A DNA stretch of 64,000 bases from Eucalyptus grandis. Its lineage: Eukaryota; Streptophyta; Magnoliopsida; Myrtales; Myrtaceae. Made by a program: the position numbers and the translations under genes. The notes beneath the pieces were generated by a model. The model had not been told where the DNA came from. It searched no databases and saw only the letters and a program-made list of their open reading frames with translations. Positions within the stretch are counted from its first letter, which is position 1. The number at the start of each line of letters is the position of its first letter. Location of the stretch: positions 63,400,528 through 63,464,527 of the forward strand of contig NC_052614.1 in assembly GCF_016545825.1 (NCBI RefSeq), in the 5' to 3' direction. Of the stretch, positions 60,073 through 64,000 are shown in pieces.

Positions 60073-60396
60073 TTGAACGAACAAATGGAAGGGATCCCAT
60101 ACATGTGCAACCCCATTTTCCGACCTGAGGCTATCGATAATTTGTAAAACCACGTCCCGTGGAAGCGTCGCCATTGTGGACCACAGAACAAGACTCCTCT
60201 GATACGTTGTTTAGTCTTTGTTTCTCGGCCACTTACTCAGACCTGCATGCTCACCTTTGATTATAAGTGCCCATCGCCGTCTGCGATCCCACCCAGATCT
60301 GTGAATCACTTCCTTCGTCGATTCCTATCCACCTCAAGGAAGCGACCGAGCGCCCATCCAAACCGCTGTCCAACGCAAAAGCATAGGAAGCGAAAA

Positions 60397-61964
60397 ATGG
60401 GCTCCGCTCAAAACCAAGTACAACCCTGCCACGAAGAAGAAGACCCATGCCTCAAAGCCCTCCTGTACTCTAGCTATCACGTCTTCCCAGTGATCCTGCA
60501 CGCCGCCGTCGAGCTCGACCTCTTCGGGATCATAGCCCGGGCCGGCCCCGGGGCCTACGTGTCGCCTGCCGAGGTGGTCGCCCACCTCCCGACCCAGACT
60601 CTCGAGTCGCCCGAGATCATCGACCGGGTCCTCCGTTGCCTCGCCAGCCACTCGCTCCTCACGTACAAGTCCGAGACGTTTGACGAGGGGAGGACCGTGG
60701 AGAGGCGGTACGCGATATCACCAGTCGGGAAGTACTACGTCAAGGATGAGGATGGCGGCTCCATCGGCTCGCTCTCTCTCTTCGCCTTCCACCGAGCCAC
60801 CATCGACGTCTGGTGAGCGGAAATTTCCGTCCGCAACTTTGGCCAGATATCCGAATCTTACTTGGTTTCTTTAGTTGTTTAATTCCTTAACCTGTTACCT
60901 GCGATTTGGAAGAAAAGATGTGGGACAGGACTGGCTCAAGATAACGCTCTCATCGTGACACCCAAAAAGAGGAAATTAGTTTGAGCAATCCATTGGATGA
61001 AACAAATCCTTCTTTACCCCCCGCTTTTTTATTTATTTATTTGGCAATTATAGGCTCCAAGTCAAGGAAGCAATGGTTGGAGGAGGCAACTTGTTCCAGA
61101 AGGTCCATGGCAAGACCATATTCCAGTACATGAAGGAGGACTCAACCCTGAACATGTACTTCAACAACGCGATGGCCGATCTCTCCGCGACGCAGACAAA
61201 GAAGATCCTCGAGGTCTACCATGGGTTTGATGGCATCTCGACTCTCGTTGACGTTGGCGGTGGAAAAGGCGCGACCCTTAACATGATCGTGTCGAAGTAC
61301 CCCTCGATCAAGGGCATCAACTTCGATTTGCCCCAAGTCATCGAACATGCTCCTCCTTATCCCGGTACATTAGTTATCACATACATCCCCTGGCTAGTCG
61401 CATTTATTTTGGTTCATAATATTTAGCGCGAAGTCATGCTCGCAAAAATTAGAGGCATGATTGCACCCGAATTAGGCCTCTAATAAGTTTGGTAAAAATG
61501 GCGTGCAGGCGTGCAGCATGTCGGAGGGGATATGTTCGCGAGCGTCCCGGAGGGCGACGCGATCATGATTAAGGCAAGCTAATTGAATCCTTCCCATAAA
61601 TTATACCACTCAAATCAAAAGTCGATTTCGCGAGCTGTGTCCTAACTCTATATGCCCGCAAATTGAGCAGCGCACATGCCACAATTGGAGCGACGAGTCG
61701 TGCATAAAGTTCTTGAAGAACTATTACGAGGCGCTGCCAAGAACAGGAAGTTGATCGTGATGGACTTCATAATGCTGGACGAGCCGAAGGAGACAACGGC
61801 GTCTCGATACGTGGATGCTCAACAACGCCATGTTGATCCGGCCGGGAGGGAAGGAGAGGACTGAAAAGCAGTTCGAGTACCTGTGCAGAGGAGCTGGATT
61901 CACGGGCTTTAAGGTCGCTGCCTAAGCTGTGTCTGCATTGGGAGTGATTGAGTTCACTAAGTGA
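60397..61964 (+). CDS. Class II O-methyltransferase, COMT type, damaged last exon
   Basis: Same SAM-dependent family as the gene at 44488-47287. Start at 60397 ([18 protein letters not shown]) because family proteins begin here, although the frame is open upstream to 60247. Exons: 60397-60812, 61054-61364, 61509-61573, 61671-61964. Exon 1: [20 protein letters not shown] and LASHSLLTY. Exon 2: the SAM site [19 protein letters not shown] and [17 protein letters not shown]. Exon 3: [19 protein letters not shown]. Exon 4: [45 protein letters not shown] and LGVIEFTK. Intron 3 begins GC (AAG|GCAAGC), a rare but accepted GC-AG donor. Exon 4 has single-base shifts near 61730 and 61810, and an in-frame TAA at 61923-61925 just before the normal C-terminus. 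Likely a recent pseudogene or a gene with sequence errors. Confidence 0.85.
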
Positions 61965-64000
61965 TTGGATGAAACTCGACCTGTCTCTGTTTTCTTTTTC
62001 CAGGCGGTCTTATGTACTAGCAGCAAATAAGATATTGTGGAATTCAATGTCTGCAATTAAGATTTTCCTCTTCTGGTTTAGCCTTAACCCTTTTTCTTAA
62101 CAAGTAATAAAAGTGTTTGCCAATTGAATGCAAAAAATCTCATCATAACTATATTACCCGCAAACAATTTCACGCACCCGGTGATGAATATTTGAATTAC
62201 CAAAAGTCCACATATAACAAGAACAAAAAAAAAAATTAATCGTATTTTTTTATTTCTTTTTATTTCTGCAGATTCAAAATTCGAATATTCAAAAAATATT
62301 TGATAGCTCATGATATTCATATCGATCTATTATGCGCCTCTGCATCTAGCATTTGGTAGACCTCATATAATAATTGTCCTAGTTCTTCCGTATCTTTTGT
62401 TTCATTCCCATAATCGGTCCAAAATGGGAAGGACCTTTTGCTTGATTGGGATGGCAACCTGCTTGAGTAAACTTTATTCACATTGGAGCTCAAATCGGTT
62501 GTGTAGTCGAGCTACCTAGTCTAATCTGACTTTAGAATCTAAGTAAAATCTTAGCAATCTACCATTGAGATCGAGAAGCTTACTAGTATATTTGCTCGCT
62601 TCTATCCTTTAAGCATCATTTACCTCAGCCCCTTAAAAACGTGTTTCGGGTTCAAAGACTAGATTCGGATGCAACGGACGTTCCAGTCAAATCGTAACGG
62701 TCATGTACATAATATCATATATCACCATCACATGCAAGACACTTCGAGATAAGCTGTTGTAAAATGGAATGTGCAGGGTCCTCCTCCATAAACTAGTTTC
62801 GATGCATAATAGCTTTTCCTCAAAACCATTCCCGATGGCATCATCGGAAGATATTATTATATTCTCGACTTATTGCCTGATTGCACTACAAATAATCACG
62901 GTGCCATAACCCTTGAACGAGTTTTCCTTTAACTGAAAGGTACTTACCACCTTCTTGCCCAAGTAAAGACAACTCTCTGTCTTGGGACATGACATTGGGT
63001 GGTTTAAAGTGCTCACTCGTAAAAAAAATCATATCCTAACACGGACTTCAGGGCACCTTTTGTCGTCTTTTTCAGTTCTTTACGGAGAAAATAAAAAAGG
63101 CAAAGTGATTGTACATGCGCCTTATGATGTTAACTTTGTTTTTCCTTTTTGCCCCGGTATCTGGTTCGTTCTGACCAGGGAAGAGTCGGGAGTAAGAGAA
63201 TGGCAGCTTTCGATTTCCCGTCAGGATTGCCGGAAGATGGAACATACTTTCTTCTAAAATCTCTATCCTCGAGCAATATCACATCCTTGTACTTCATATC
63301 AATAATAACAAAGGATACGTCGCCACATGGCGTGCAAAACCGCGTTGCCGGAATATTGAATGTTTATTCGGGTTGACAAATGAGAAATAATCTGAACAAT
63401 GGGGGGCCAATAGACACTGACGTCCATCCAAAGCTTGAGCAACATCAGATGACGGTGGTCTTGCATTGATTTCAAACAATATCTGATTGAGAAAATTTTG
63501 TCACTCCATACTCACCGCAACTTCTTACGGGTCAAGTGTCTTAAAGATTGAACATCCAGAAGGAGTTTTCGTCAACTTTGGTGGGGAGAAAGTTCCGGCT
63601 CTGCCACTTTTTCTCCCTTTGATCACCACCACGTGCGTTGAGATTGGACTACTTAACTGAAATGTCAAAATAGCGATTTGTAGGTATTGTTCGATTAATA
63701 TGATAAATTCGTCGATCGAGTTTAAATACGATTATTCTTCTCACCTTCGGTTCTAGATAGACAAAAGCAAGTCCGATAAACTTGTGCCAAAATGTCGCTG
63801 CCATTATCCTTGCTCGGCCACCAACCAAGCTTTGGACTGACAGCTTGCCGGAAAAAGGATGAAATACCTTGTGTGACTATGCGAAGACTATTTTGCACGG
63901 TGCGACTTTGGGATCGAGCCTACTTTTCAAAGGACGAATCAGGATACATGATTTCACTTTTAGACATTATCTTTTAGGGTACGTCTCACTAGCGTTTCTA
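61965..64000. other. Right flank, no gene recognised
   Basis: The first ~100 bp are probably the O-methyltransferase 3'UTR. Frames at 62982-63257 and 63149-63376 overlap in different phases and show no domain I know. The window may end before the next gene. Confidence 0.4.

Noticed and set aside
60247..60396. Upstream in-frame extension of the plus O-methyltransferase starting at 60247
   Set aside because: The extra 50 residues are basic and unlike the family; proteins of this type start at the MGS ATG at 60397.
62982..63376. Two overlapping plus-strand frames near the right end
   Set aside because: Different phases, no conserved motif, and no visible splice or leader signals.

Overview
The window reads as nuclear DNA of a eudicot plant: spliced genes with GT-AG introns, proteins of land-plant families, and abundant Ty3/gypsy, Ty1/copia, TRIM, SINE and small TIR elements. 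The repeat style would fit a woody dicot, perhaps Myrtales, but that is only a guess. No prokaryotic or viral system is present.

Layout. 1-18026 is a nested retrotransposon block: the 3' end of a copia-type element, then three ~3.5 kb LTRs (A 2536-6126, B 10948-14470, C 14471-18026) around a decayed minus-strand Ty3/gypsy interior (6195-10947). B is inverted relative to A and C, so the interior is flanked by LTR edges of opposite orientation and B/C form a ~7 kb inverted repeat. 18319-19915 is a GRAS-family gene with several frameshifts. 23743-28985 (+) is a PARALLEL SPINDLE 1 (PS1) type gene with an FHA domain, a 12-copy array of 45-residue repeats and a C-terminal PINc domain. It converges on a STOP1-type C2H2 zinc-finger gene (29943-31528, minus, with a 5'UTR intron). 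35772-39857 (minus) is a PYG7/Ycf37-type thylakoid TPR gene. Two class II O-methyltransferase genes of COMT type lie at 44488-47287 (minus) and 60397-61964 (+). Between them are an Athila-like gag-protease fragment, a ~760-bp tandem duplication and a tRNA-derived SINE.

How the genes relate. No pathway links all of them. PS1 and STOP1 are also close neighbours in Arabidopsis (AT1G34355/AT1G34370), so that pair looks like old microsynteny. The two O-methyltransferases share intron positions and are probably dispersed duplicates.

A caution on quality: PS1, STOP1, GRAS and both O-methyltransferase genes carry single-base indels, often in short homopolymers, that shift frame inside strongly conserved protein sequence, while the TPR exons are clean. 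In STOP1 this looks more like uncorrected long-read consensus error than gene death. In the GRAS gene and the plus-strand O-methyltransferase there are also in-frame stop codons, so real decay is possible.
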